NCBI GenBank assembly: GCA_002731275.1
Contig: PCBK01000029.1
Coordinates: 62,001 to 126,000 of the forward strand
From: Deltaproteobacteria bacterium
GTDB lineage: Bacteria > Myxococcota_C > UBA6777
Direction of reading: 5' to 3'
DNA length: 64,000 nt
Numbering within the stretch: the stretch's first letter is position 1; each line of letters opens with the position of its first letter. Shown piece by piece: positions 17,336-27,091 of this stretch. Position numbers and translations under genes: made by a program. The notes beneath the pieces are model-generated. The model had not been told where the DNA came from. It searched no databases and saw only the letters and a list, made by a program, of their open reading frames with translations.

Positions 17336-20300
17336 ATGAGTCATATCCAGGGAGCGATTGCGGTCGTCGGTCTTTCTTGTCGGTATCCGGGAGCATCTTC
17401 TTTACAGGCGTTTTGGGACAACATTCTCGCACAGCGGACACAATTTCGTTCGTATCCCAAAGAGCGTCTGCCCTCTGAACATTATTTTTCCGAGGAGGTT
17501 GATGCGGTAGACAAGAGTTACCTGGACAGAGCGGCTTTCTTGGATGGTTGGCTCTTTGATCGGATCGCGTGGCGTATCCCACAAAGTACGTGGGATGCGA
17601 CAGACCCGGCACATTGGCTCGCGTTGGAGTTGGCCGATGATGCGCTTCGTCACGCAGGTGGAAAGGAACGCTTCTCCGATGGCCGAACTGCCGTGTATGT
17701 CGGAAATACACTGACTGGTGAGTTTACACGCTCGCGCTCCATGCGATTGCGTTGGCCTTACGTTGGGCGAACGCTTGCACGTGTGTTGGAGCAACATGAC
17801 GTCCCCAAAGAGCAACAAAACGCGTTGCTTCAGCATTTTCAGCAGGCTTATCAGGCTCCTTTTGCACCGACAAGTGAAGACACGCTGGCAGGTGGGTTAT
17901 CCAACACGATCGCAGGGCGGATTTGTGGGCACTTCGATTTTCGCGGTGGTGGGTACACTGTCGATGGTGCCTGTTCTTCTTCACTGCTCGCTGTTGCGAC
18001 GGCGGTAGAACGTTTGGCGACAAAAGAGATCGATATGGCTCTCGCTGGTGGAGTCGATATCAGTCTCGATCCATTTGAGCTGGTTGGCTTTGCGAAGGCT
18101 GGGGCGCTGTGTCGTGAAGAGCTGCGCATCTACGACGAGCGGGCGTCTGGTATGATCCCCGGAGAGGGCGCCGGCTTTGTCGTGTTAAAGCGATTGGAAG
18201 ACGCACGACGCGATAGGGACATGGTGTACGCCGTGATCCGTGGTTGGGGGATCTCCTCTGATGGGAAGGGCGCTATCACCGCACCCAAAGCTGAAGGTCA
18301 GTCGATCGCGGTCTCCACAGCCTGGAAGCGCGCTGGATACACCGCGTCAGACCTCAACTTCGTCGAAGGTCATGGGACTGGGACTGCGCTTGGTGACCCG
18401 ACCGAAATTTTGGGGATTTCGAAAGCCCAAGCCACACTGAAGGACGAACGCACACCCTCTTGTGGTTTGACCTCGCTGAAATCGATCGTTGGCCACACCA
18501 AAGCGGCCGCAGGGATTGGCGCATTTATCAAGTCTGTGTTGTGCGTCAATCAACGTATTATTCCTCCTACTGCCCGCTGTGAAAGACCTCACCAAGTGTT
18601 CTCCGAGCTGGACGGGACAGTGTACCCTGTTAGGTACGGGAAGGTATACGAACCGACGACTACGTTGCGTGGAGGGGTCTCCGCGATGGGCTTTGGTGGG
18701 ATCAATGCCCACGTCACAGTCGAGTCTGCTGATGCACCTTCGCCTCTTTTGCGTGCGAGTGCGATGGAAGAGACTCTCTTGCGAACAGCCCGAAGCGCAG
18801 AGGTGATCGTAGGAACTGCCGATACAAAAGAGGGGCTGATCGAGGCTGTCAGAGAACTTCGTCTCTCTGCGGCTGGTATGGCTGATGGCGAGCTTGTCGA
18901 TCTCTCAGCACATACCTGGAAGCAGGCGGTCTCTACATGGCGCTTTGCAGTGGTTGCGACAAGCGCACGTGATCTGCTGCAAAAACTGGAAGGCTTGGAG
19001 GCCCATCTCGCTGATAATCAGTCCCTTCCAAAAGACACCTTTGTCGGTAGCAACAGCGATCGTCCTCGTGTGGGTGTGGTCTTCCCTGGTCAGGGGAGTC
19101 ACGCACCGAATATGGCGCGTCGCACGTTGTCCTCACCTGACGCTCGTGAGAGCCTACAGTCGATGTTTGAAGCGATGAGTGAGCACCACGCAGTAGCGCT
19201 CCGCGAAGCTCTCCACCCAGAAGAACATCAACTCGATCACACTGAATATGTAAAAACACTCGCCCGCACAGAGCTTGCACAACCAGCGATTACATGGGCT
19301 TCTTACGCATGGTGGAGTTGGTTGCAAGAGCTAGACGTTCAACCTGAGAAGGTCGCTGGCCACAGTCTCGGTGAGCTGATGGCGTTGTATGCTGCCGGCG
19401 CGATCGAACGAACACAGTTGTTCCAGCTCGCGGCGTTGCGTGGTGCAGCGATGATCGGAGATGGTCGCGACGGAATGCTCGTCCTCAAGTGCGGTGCTGA
19501 GGACGCTGCAGTGATTCTGAAAGAGGCGGAGACACAAGAAGAGGACGCAGAGAGGCCGGACTATGCTCTGATCGCGAACAAAAATGGTCACCAGCAGACT
19601 GTGATCGCAGGGCAGCTCGCGGCGTTGGAGCAGGTGATGTCTGCTGCGGACCGAAAAGGCGTTGTGTGTCGGCGTTTGTCTGTGTCTCGGGCTTTCCACA
19701 GTGGGTTGATGAAAGACGCCGCCCAAAAGATGTCGACGGTCGATTATCCTTCGACTTCGACGCTTCAGAGTCATTGGGTGAGCTCTGTCGAACCGACTCG
19801 TACATGGGATTCTGTGGACTTACAAACCTATCTCACTGAGCAAGTCACCGCTCCTGTTGATTTTACAGGAGTGATGGAGCAATTCTCGGATATGGATCTC
19901 ATCTTGGAGGTCGGACCGGGGCGTACGTTAAGTGGGTTATGTAAGCGTCATGGGGGGCCTGTTTGTTTGCCTTTAGAAGGACGTTTCGGTGCCGATGAGT
20001 ACACTTGTCAGGCCGTCGCGACGTTGTTTGTGATGAACGCACCTGTCCGTGGTGAGGCGCTCTTTGCACATCGATTTGTCCGTCCCTTTGTCCCTGCCTC
20101 TGAGCGCGTCTTTTTGACCAATCCCTGTGAGACATTTGCTGATGATAGCCCTGTCTCACTTCCCGATCTGTCGGCTCCTGTTGAGGTGACCGAGAGTCCC
20201 ACACAAGAGCGCGTGTCTCCTCACCAGAGTGTACTGGAGCAATTGTTCGCCCTGATCGAACAACAAACAGGTTTTCCCACATCGACATTACGTCCAGAAC

Positions 20301-23300
20301 ATCGTCTACTCGATGATCTTCACTTGGACTCTATCAAGTCTGGAGAGTTGATCGCACGGGTCGCGCAAATGCTCGATTGTGCCGGACGGGTTGATCCACT
20401 TGAGCTCGCAAATGCTCGTCTTGACGAGATCGCGCTCGCTTTGGAAGAGGCACAATCATATGGCTCTGGACATGTCGAACATATCGACTCTTGGGTCGCG
20501 GCATTCGCATCCAAGCGTGTCTCTGTGCCGGCCCCTGAGTGTTCTTTGCTGGAGGCTTGGCGTGGACATGATGTGGAGTTGATCGACCTGTCTTCTGGTG
20601 TCTCCAGACAGATCGGTACTTTTCTTGAGAGCATCCACTGCAAACAGACGCAGAACAGTGTCCGTAAGATCGTGTGTATGCCCGCCGAAGACTTCGCTGT
20701 AGGCTGTTTGATCGAGCCTCTCGTCAAGCTCGCACACACGCTCTCAACAGACGATCAGGTTGTCATTGTGGATCCCTCTCCTTCACCTTGCGAGGGTGGA
20801 ATGCCGACGCGTATGGATGGGGTCCGGGCCTTTGCTTCGAGTCTTCACCTCGAACGTCCTGATCTTGGTATGTACATCGTGAGTATCCCTGCTGTTGGTG
20901 CTGTTGAGGAGTTGGTGGAGACCGCGTTTGCGTCTTTGGATGCCACACAGTCCTTCGGATATGTCGAACAACACGGTGTTGAAGCGCCCGAAACACTGCA
21001 GATGCACTATGTGGTTGAGCCAAAAACACTGCTTCCCATGCCCGAAGGCGTCGTTCTTGCGACAGGTGGGGCGCGAGGGATCACCGCAAGGTGTATCATC
21101 AAGCTCGCACAAGAGCAGGGGGGACGTTTTGCGTTGGTTGGACGTTCACCGCTTGGTGATGAAGCGAAAGAGACGCTCTCTCAATTGCAAGAAGCCGGCG
21201 CTGAAGCGTATTACTACCGCGCTGATATTTGTCGGCAGGAGGAGGTCATACGTCTCGTCAGAGAGGTCGAAGGCAAACAAGGTCCGATCTCCTGGCTGTT
21301 CCATGGTGCAGGGATCAACAAACCTCGTCGTGCGTCGACTGTGTCTGAGGAAGAGGCGCGAAAAGAAATCGCACCGAAACTCCGAGGGATGGAGTGTTTG
21401 CTGGACGCGATCCCAGGGACGCAGCTCCAGCGTATCACGGCGTTGACATCGATCATCGGTGAGGTCGGGATGCAAGGTAATGCTTGGTATGCCTATTCAA
21501 ATGAATCATTGCACCGATTATTGGCGCTGTGGAACAAGAGATATCCCCACGCCGTCGTGCGCTGTCTCGCGTCTTCTGTTTGGGGAGAGGTGGGTATGGG
21601 CGCGCGAATGGGAAGTGTTGAGCAGCTTAAAACACGTGGGATCGAAGCGATTCCTCCCGATGAAGGTGCGCGCCTCTCCTACCTTTGGGCGTGTGCAGCA
21701 GAAGGCCCTTCGCAGGTCTTTTTGACGGCTCGATTGGGACGTGAAGCGCTGGATACATGGCGACAACCTGTTCCTTCCTATCAAGGCCCCATGGTCCAGA
21801 ATGTTCTGGAGGAGACACCTGAGGTCGAAGCTTGCTTCTCATACCACCTAACAGCCGAGAAAGACGCATATCTCAACGATCACGTCTTTGAAGGCACGAT
21901 CTTGTTCCCGACGGTGTTTGCTGTCGAGTGGATGGCGCAAGGTGTGCGTCGTGTCTTTGGTCATGAGTTGGGGACATTTGAGCTGAGAGATCTCAAGCTC
22001 TCTCGGCCAGTTGTTGTCGACCCCAAAGAAGGTGTTCAGGTTCGTCTTCACGTCCTGCGTGTTGGAGACGAGTGTTTTCGATGTGCGATCTTTTGCGAGA
22101 GCACTGGCTTCTCGATCGCTCACTTTGAGGGATACGCATGGGTCGAGCAGCCACAACCAAGAGAACGGCACGTACATACCCTGCCTATTTTGAGGACCGC
22201 GACAGCTCCTCAAGAAGATCTGTACGGCTCTCTATTGTTCCAGGGAGAACGTTTTCAGCGACTTCAGGAGATCCGATCGTTGGAGGCTGAGCATTGTACA
22301 TTGCGTGTCGATCACGACGGTCTCCAGGCTGAAGGGCCGTGGTTTATCCAGGATGAACAGTTGTTGCTGGGATCGCCATATGTACGTGACGCGATGCTCC
22401 AGTCGGGTCAATTGCTGATCACACCTCGCCAAGGTCTGCCTGTGGCGGTAGACCGCTGGGTGTTCCCTGTCCGCCAGGAAACATCCGCCCATGTTATCGA
22501 CGTTGTTATTTTGGACGATCAAACAGAAGAAGTCACGGCTCGTGTCCTACGTATGGGAGATGAAGGTGATATTGTCGAAAAGATCGAGGGGTATCAGATC
22601 AAAGTCCTTCAGACCATCTCGACGTTGCCATCTGTCGAAGAGTTGTGTCAGCGTTCATCGTATGTATCAGGTTTGATCAACCGATGTGTAGAGGAGACCG
22701 CGCGTGGGTATGGGCTGTCATTGTCCCCCTTAAAGGTCCTGCATATGGAGGGAGTCGGACATGTCAGGAAACAGCAGCGGCGCGAACTGGCGCAGGAGTT
22801 GGTAGGTGCGCCGCTCGTGTGGGATAAAGATGGCAAACCTTCTTTACAAAGCGGCGGCCACGTCAGCATTACACATGACGGTGCGCTGTTGCTCTCTGTA
22901 CAGGCAGAGCATCCTGTTGGTGTCGATATCATCGAGCTTGCAGGCCAACCTTGGCGAGACATGACCGCTGCGATGTACGACAGCGTGACAAAGCAAGCTC
23001 CCCAGCTCTCGACACCTGGGGCACATATTTGGGCGGCACGTGAAGCGCTGGCGAAGTTGTCAGGTCAGGTTCCGACCTCACTTGAGGTTGTCTCTGGACG
23101 CGAAACAGACGCGCTGTTTTCCAGTGAAGGACATCAAGTCCTCACCTTTCAATTTTCCTGTTGTCAGTCGGATTGGATCCTCGCCTTGACATGTCCTGTT
23201 GCTACACCTGTAAAGAGCCAAAGTTCAGTTGTACCGAACAATCATGTGTTATCACTCTACACCTTTGAAGATCATGCACGAGGTGAGCGCGATGAGACGA

Positions 23301-24208
23301 TATTCAAGTATCGTTTCCCGATGACCTTCGATGCGGCGGGCAATCCTAGTGGTGGTGTGCACTTTGCGCAGCTGATCCATTGGATCGGTCATACCCGTGA
23401 GATCGGTATTCGTCCGTCAGGTCTGTACCAAGCTGCGATCAACCACGTCGCCTCTGGTCAGTACGCCTGGGTCACAAAAGAGACCGCGCTGCGCATTGTC
23501 GGAAGCGCCAACGCTGGTGACTTGATCGAGGTTGAGTGCTGGAATGAACGGATGTATGGAACAGATGACGCGAGTTTAGAGATGATCTACCAGTGGTACA
23601 GTGTCTCTCCAGAGGGGACACGTCGACGCCTCGCAGAGTCTGCTCAAACGACGACGTGGGCACGCGTTTTGGGACATGGTATCGTCGAATCCACACCATA
23701 CCCCGATGATATGGAACCCTGGCTTGCGGCGTCTTTGCCATCACATGCGCAAGGAACGCGTGGACTGTCCTGGTCCAGCGCTGATGATGTCGGGGCCGTT
23801 TTGTGGGAGGCTGCGCCGGGACCACAGCCAGGAATGTTCTTGACTGAAGAGTCTTTCCGTACAACACCTCGCAACGGCAACATGGTTGGTAACGTGTATT
23901 GGGCCAATTATTTTGATTGGATGGGAGAAGTGCGTGATCTTTGGGCGCAGGCTCACGTGCCTTTCGGCGAAGGTGAGTTGCGTTGTACTGGGACGGAGAT
24001 CCAACACTTGCGCGAGGCGATGCCCGGAGATCAGGTGGTCGTGAAGATGTATCTTGAGAAGCGGTGTGAGCGTGGATTTGGGTTCTCTTTCTCCTTCTTC
24101 CGTGAGGACCCAGAGGGGCTCACGAAGTTGGCCCAGGGACACCAAACTGCGTCATGGTTTGTCCCAAGAGGAGGCTCTTGGGAGCCTGGAGAGGCCTTCT
24201 CACTCTGA
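17336..24208 (+). CDS. Iterative type I polyketide synthase, enediyne PKSE-like, with PPTase and hotdog thioesterase domains
   Basis: This 2,290-residue multidomain synthase would build a polyene chain from malonyl units. In order: ketosynthase (about 5-455) with active Cys213 in VDGACSSSL, His346 (EGHGTGT) and His387 (KSIVGHTKAAAG); acyltransferase (about 560-890) with Ser677 in GHSLGE; acyl carrier protein with Ser999 in DDLHLDSIKS; ketoreductase (about 1230-1420) with GGARGI at 1244-1249; hotdog dehydratase with His1516 in HVFEGTILFP; 4'-phosphopantetheinyl transferase (about 1765-1935) with GVDIIE around Asp1864 and WAAREALAK; then two hotdog segments (about 1985-2130 and 2165-2285), the second with NVYWANYFDWMGEVRD like the separate enediyne thioesterases. 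KS features TGEFTR, MRLRWPYVGRT and LAGGLSNTIAGRI match my memory of enediyne synthases. No accessory enediyne genes flank it, so the product could be a polyene or specialised lipid. Confidence 0.92.
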   Translation: MSHIQGAIAVVGLSCRYPGASSLQAFWDNILAQRTQFRSYPKERLPSEHYFSEEVDAVDKSYLDRAAFLDGWLFDRIAWRIPQSTWDATDPAHWLALELADDALRHAGGKERFSDGRTAVYVGNTLTGEFTRSRSMRLRWPYVGRTLARVLEQHDVPKEQQNALLQHFQQAYQAPFAPTSEDTLAGGLSNTIAGRICGHFDFRGGGYTVDGACSSSLLAVATAVERLATKEIDMALAGGVDISLDPFELVGFAKAGALCREELRIYDERASGMIPGEGAGFVVLKRLEDARRDRDMVYAVIRGWGISSDGKGAITAPKAEGQSIAVSTAWKRAGYTASDLNFVEGHGTGTALGDPTEILGISKAQATLKDERTPSCGLTSLKSIVGHTKAAAGIGAFIKSVLCVNQRIIPPTARCERPHQVFSELDGTVYPVRYGKVYEPTTTLRGGVSAMGFGGINAHVTVESADAPSPLLRASAMEETLLRTARSAEVIVGTADTKEGLIEAVRELRLSAAGMADGELVDLSAHTWKQAVSTWRFAVVATSARDLLQKLEGLEAHLADNQSLPKDTFVGSNSDRPRVGVVFPGQGSHAPNMARRTLSSPDARESLQSMFEAMSEHHAVALREALHPEEHQLDHTEYVKTLARTELAQPAITWASYAWWSWLQELDVQPEKVAGHSLGELMALYAAGAIERTQLFQLAALRGAAMIGDGRDGMLVLKCGAEDAAVILKEAETQEEDAERPDYALIANKNGHQQTVIAGQLAALEQVMSAADRKGVVCRRLSVSRAFHSGLMKDAAQKMSTVDYPSTSTLQSHWVSSVEPTRTWDSVDLQTYLTEQVTAPVDFTGVMEQFSDMDLILEVGPGRTLSGLCKRHGGPVCLPLEGRFGADEYTCQAVATLFVMNAPVRGEALFAHRFVRPFVPASERVFLTNPCETFADDSPVSLPDLSAPVEVTESPTQERVSPHQSVLEQLFALIEQQTGFPTSTLRPEHRLLDDLHLDSIKSGELIARVAQMLDCAGRVDPLELANARLDEIALALEEAQSYGSGHVEHIDSWVAAFASKRVSVPAPECSLLEAWRGHDVELIDLSSGVSRQIGTFLESIHCKQTQNSVRKIVCMPAEDFAVGCLIEPLVKLAHTLSTDDQVVIVDPSPSPCEGGMPTRMDGVRAFASSLHLERPDLGMYIVSIPAVGAVEELVETAFASLDATQSFGYVEQHGVEAPETLQMHYVVEPKTLLPMPEGVVLATGGARGITARCIIKLAQEQGGRFALVGRSPLGDEAKETLSQLQEAGAEAYYYRADICRQEEVIRLVREVEGKQGPISWLFHGAGINKPRRASTVSEEEARKEIAPKLRGMECLLDAIPGTQLQRITALTSIIGEVGMQGNAWYAYSNESLHRLLALWNKRYPHAVVRCLASSVWGEVGMGARMGSVEQLKTRGIEAIPPDEGARLSYLWACAAEGPSQVFLTARLGREALDTWRQPVPSYQGPMVQNVLEETPEVEACFSYHLTAEKDAYLNDHVFEGTILFPTVFAVEWMAQGVRRVFGHELGTFELRDLKLSRPVVVDPKEGVQVRLHVLRVGDECFRCAIFCESTGFSIAHFEGYAWVEQPQPRERHVHTLPILRTATAPQEDLYGSLLFQGERFQRLQEIRSLEAEHCTLRVDHDGLQAEGPWFIQDEQLLLGSPYVRDAMLQSGQLLITPRQGLPVAVDRWVFPVRQETSAHVIDVVILDDQTEEVTARVLRMGDEGDIVEKIEGYQIKVLQTISTLPSVEELCQRSSYVSGLINRCVEETARGYGLSLSPLKVLHMEGVGHVRKQQRRELAQELVGAPLVWDKDGKPSLQSGGHVSITHDGALLLSVQAEHPVGVDIIELAGQPWRDMTAAMYDSVTKQAPQLSTPGAHIWAAREALAKLSGQVPTSLEVVSGRETDALFSSEGHQVLTFQFSCCQSDWILALTCPVATPVKSQSSVVPNNHVLSLYTFEDHARGERDETIFKYRFPMTFDAAGNPSGGVHFAQLIHWIGHTREIGIRPSGLYQAAINHVASGQYAWVTKETALRIVGSANAGDLIEVECWNERMYGTDDASLEMIYQWYSVSPEGTRRRLAESAQTTTWARVLGHGIVESTPYPDDMEPWLAASLPSHAQGTRGLSWSSADDVGAVLWEAAPGPQPGMFLTEESFRTTPRNGNMVGNVYWANYFDWMGEVRDLWAQAHVPFGEGELRCTGTEIQHLREAMPGDQVVVKMYLEKRCERGFGFSFSFFREDPEGLTKLAQGHQTASWFVPRGGSWEPGEAFSL

Positions 24209-25381
24209 GTGTTGTTGGATGGCTTCGTTGAGCGCAAAGAGGAGCGTTTTGACGCGGAGTGTTGAGGGGTTTTCGTGATTAGGGTCGAGGGTCATCACGC
24301 GCTGAAAGTCGGCGATCGCTTCGGCGAGCTGCCCACGGTCGTAAAAAAGTTCGCCGCGATTGGCGAGGGCTGTGACGTTCCAGGATTGGAGCGTGATCGC
24401 GAGATTGTACGTGAGGATCGCACCTTCTTCATCCCCCATACGTTGGCGGACTGAACCGAGCGTTGTGTAGAAGTAGGCGTCGTAGGGGTCGAGATAAACG
24501 AGCCCCTCAAAGATCGTCTGTGCGAGCGCGAGCTTGCCCTCTTGTAGGACGTCGTATCCACGTTTCGCGATCGCATAGAGTTCATCTCTTGTCAGCCCAA
24601 CGAGCTCAGCTGCGTTGATATCGCCGATGAGAAAGCGGTTGATAAACTCTTCTTGGATCAGATCGGGGGCGTCTTGTGTGAGTTGTGACTTGAGTCCTTC
24701 GAGGGAGAGAGGTGCTTCGCCTTCGTATGTCGCCTGGAAGAGAGGGTGATGGAAAGGCGGACGCCATTCCAGCAGGCCATGTTTTTCGAGGAGGCATTGC
24801 AACGTCCCATATTGGATGTCATGGGCCATTTGATCGAGTGTTGCCTGACCACCAGCCGCTTCCAAAAGGCGTTTGAATGTCGCATCATCCTCTGCTGTGC
24901 GCAAGGTGTGCAGCAGAACATGAGAGAGCAGCTCTGGGCGGGTGTTGAGGGGCGGAAGTTCTTGCAGGAGAGAGACGCGTTCATCAAAGGGCAGATCGCG
25001 AAATCGTTCGAGGTCGGCCTGGATATCGTGAGGTGTTGTCTCTGACGATTGTACGAGAGACAACACCGCTTTTTTGGCCTCGATGGCTTGTCTCTCTTTG
25101 CGCGATGGACCTGTCGATTTTAGGGCTGTGCCGAGAGGTTGTGTGGGGACGAATAGGTTTTTTTTGAGGGCGTCCCCTTCTGTACTGAGTGTGCGCAGGG
25201 CGGCGAATTGCAACGTTATTTTTTCGAGGCAATAGCCAAGGATCGGACCCGCCGCAGGTGAAATGTTGTTGTCACCAAGGCCAGGGAGTCCCCAACCTCC
25301 AAGACCCATCTTGGGACCTGTGTGACCTTCTGAAAGATGGCTCAATGAAAGAAGTGAGGTTTTCTTTTCTGTGTCTGCCAT
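24200..25381 (-). CDS. TPR protein with SycD/LcrH-like C-terminal domain
   Basis: This 393-residue protein has an N-terminal region rich in Gly/Pro/Leu and no recognised motif, then a C-terminal TPR block (about 270-385): ELYAIAKRGYDVLQEGKLALAQ, LDPYDAYFYTTLGSVRQRMG and RGELFYDRGQLAEAIADF. The DPYD-x4-TTLG-x2-RQ-x2-G pattern is typical of the SycD/LcrH chaperones of type III secretion translocators. Start 25381 (MADTEK) is preferred to the upstream frame start because GGAG lies about 11 bases before it and the extra 45 residues look non-coding. It lies downstream of the DUF1521 gene on the same strand with 236 bases between, so a shared function is plausible. The stop overlaps the convergent PKS end by nine bases. 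No type III apparatus genes are in the window. Confidence 0.72.
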   Translation of the reverse strand: MADTEKKTSLLSLSHLSEGHTGPKMGLGGWGLPGLGDNNISPAAGPILGYCLEKITLQFAALRTLSTEGDALKKNLFVPTQPLGTALKSTGPSRKERQAIEAKKAVLSLVQSSETTPHDIQADLERFRDLPFDERVSLLQELPPLNTRPELLSHVLLHTLRTAEDDATFKRLLEAAGGQATLDQMAHDIQYGTLQCLLEKHGLLEWRPPFHHPLFQATYEGEAPLSLEGLKSQLTQDAPDLIQEEFINRFLIGDINAAELVGLTRDELYAIAKRGYDVLQEGKLALAQTIFEGLVYLDPYDAYFYTTLGSVRQRMGDEEGAILTYNLAITLQSWNVTALANRGELFYDRGQLAEAIADFQRVMTLDPNHENPSTLRVKTLLFALNEAIQQHSE

Positions 25382-25617
25382 GTGCTCGTTATCTCCAGAC
25401 GTGTTTAAGTGTCTCTTTCGACCGTGTAAAACGCGTATTGGTCTCCATGTGTGCCCTGGACTTCCCTTGTGGCTTGCTGTGAATGTGTCTCTTTTGCTGG
25501 TGTAGGAAAAAGTCACTGGTGTTGGACAGGATGGAGGAACTGATGTGTTTTGTCAACGTGGTGGAGGGGGAGAACGTCCTGTTGGTTACAGGTGTGAACA
25601 GGACATTCGAGGTATGA

Positions 25618-26796
25618 CTAGAATGTACGCATACCCGAGAAGCTTTGTTGCATCAATTGGAACATGGAGCTCATGAGCTGGTTCATCATTTGCATCATGA
25701 ATTGTTGTCCGCCGTAGATGGGTTGTTGTGTCGTGTTGGGGTTGCTGTTGGGGTTGATGGGGGGTGTACCAACAGTGGGCATGTTGATGCCGGGCATTTG
25801 TGGCATTCCCATGCCGGGCATTCCGGGGACGGGGCCTGATGCAGGGAATTCGAGCATGGTGTTCAGACCTTCTTGGGTCATCGCGATGGGATCACCGGAT
25901 TTGGTCTTGAGGATCTCGCCTTGTTTTTCGGAGCCGACGATCTCGCTTTTTCCGCTGAGGTACCAGTCATTTCCGTCTCCACCGAGGATCGCGACGTCAC
26001 CATCTTTGGTCGCTGCGTCGACGGCCCAGCGGTCGTTTTTGATGCCAGTGGTCTCTGGCTTGTTTTTGTCGATGCCGGAGATGGTCGCACGTTGGTCACC
26101 GTTCATGATGTCGATGCTTTGGCTGACGGTGTAACCATTTTTGCGTGGGGGAGTGGTTTTGACAGTGATTTTGGTGCCATCGGGCAGACCAAAGGTCATT
26201 TGTTTTTTGAAGTCCCATTTACCACCATCACTTTCGTGAACGTGGGGGTCGCCCCAGATACGGGTCTCTGCACCTTCAGGATCGATGATCTTCCAAGCCG
26301 CGTCTTTTCCTTCCGCGACGATCTTGTAACCGCCGGGCGTTTCGTATCCCGGAGGATCTTGTTGGAATTGTGTCAAGTTGGGTTTCGCGGGGGCTGGTGT
26401 TGTTTGTACGGGGGGTTTACCTGTCACTGGGACGAACACGAAGAAGGCGTTGTTGTTGTTGATTGTGAAGGGCATGGTTTGTGTGTTTGTTGGATTGTTG
26501 ATGCCCGTTGCCAGCGTTTGTGTGCTCATGGGGTTGACGGGATTCATGACACTCTCTGTGGGAGAGGGGACAAAGCCAGGAGTCTGCGCGCCTGGTTGTT
26601 GTGCGAAGCCCTGACCGACTTGGGGAAGGGTGCTTGCGGCTGCCGCCTGGAAAAATGTTTTGAACAAGTTGCTCATCGCATTTTTCAGTTGCTCAAGCTG
26701 CTGAGTGGGAGCTTGTTGAATGTGATTGGCTGCGGTGTTAACAGCTGCGCCGTAAAAGCCACCAAACTGTTGTGCGTTTCCTTGGATTGTAGTCAT
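25618..26796 (-). CDS. DUF1521-domain protein (NopE-like, metal-induced self-cleavage domain)
   Basis: This 392-residue protein lacks a signal peptide. The N-terminal about 135 residues are Gln/Asn/Pro-rich, and the C-terminus (about 315-392) is a Pro/Gly/Met-rich tail with MPGMPGMGMPQMPG followed by a Met/Gln-rich helix. Between them (about 150-300) is a DUF1521 domain: GGYKIVAEG, TRIWGDPHVHESDGGKWDF at about 180-198, and FGLPDGTKITVKT. In Bradyrhizobium NopE1/NopE2 this domain self-cleaves at Asp-Pro within GDPHVD when metal ions are added, and the proteins are type III effectors. Here GDPHV is kept but the next residue is His instead of Asp. GGAG lies about eight bases before the ATG. The neighbouring SycD-like gene supports a secreted-protein/chaperone relation, as inference. 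Confidence 0.78.
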   Translation of the reverse strand: MTTIQGNAQQFGGFYGAAVNTAANHIQQAPTQQLEQLKNAMSNLFKTFFQAAAASTLPQVGQGFAQQPGAQTPGFVPSPTESVMNPVNPMSTQTLATGINNPTNTQTMPFTINNNNAFFVFVPVTGKPPVQTTPAPAKPNLTQFQQDPPGYETPGGYKIVAEGKDAAWKIIDPEGAETRIWGDPHVHESDGGKWDFKKQMTFGLPDGTKITVKTTPPRKNGYTVSQSIDIMNGDQRATISGIDKNKPETTGIKNDRWAVDAATKDGDVAILGGDGNDWYLSGKSEIVGSEKQGEILKTKSGDPIAMTQEGLNTMLEFPASGPVPGMPGMGMPQMPGINMPTVGTPPINPNSNPNTTQQPIYGGQQFMMQMMNQLMSSMFQLMQQSFSGMRTF

Positions 26797-27091
26797 TGTC
26801 TGTCTCCTGTCCGAATTTTGTGTGCGAATGATTCGCGGAATATATGCCTGACCTCGCTTTTGCGAGGGAAGTTTTTTTGTCGTGCCTCAAACAGAGGTCT
26901 TGTTGATTTGTATATTTGTTTTCGGGTGGAGCTTGTGAGAAGTTGTGTGTTTTTTTACAACGGTTTGCAGCGGGAGTAGGGGAAGATACCAAACATTCGC
27001 ACACTTTGGAATGCAATGTTACAGAAACATTTTTGGGAGGAGCTTTTTGTAATGATTTGTCCCTTCATTATAAATAAAAGGACGGAGGGAT
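26797..27091. other. Intergenic, no gene seen
   Basis: About 295 AT-rich bases lie upstream of the leftward DUF1521 gene and after the end of the leftward dehydrogenase gene. They should carry the DUF1521 promoter; no clear hairpin terminator or operator was found. Confidence 0.45.

Noticed and set aside
25873-26979. 368-codon open frame on the plus strand across the DUF1521 gene
   Set aside because: It is antisense to a gene with a recognisable domain and good ribosome-binding site, and its translation has no family features.
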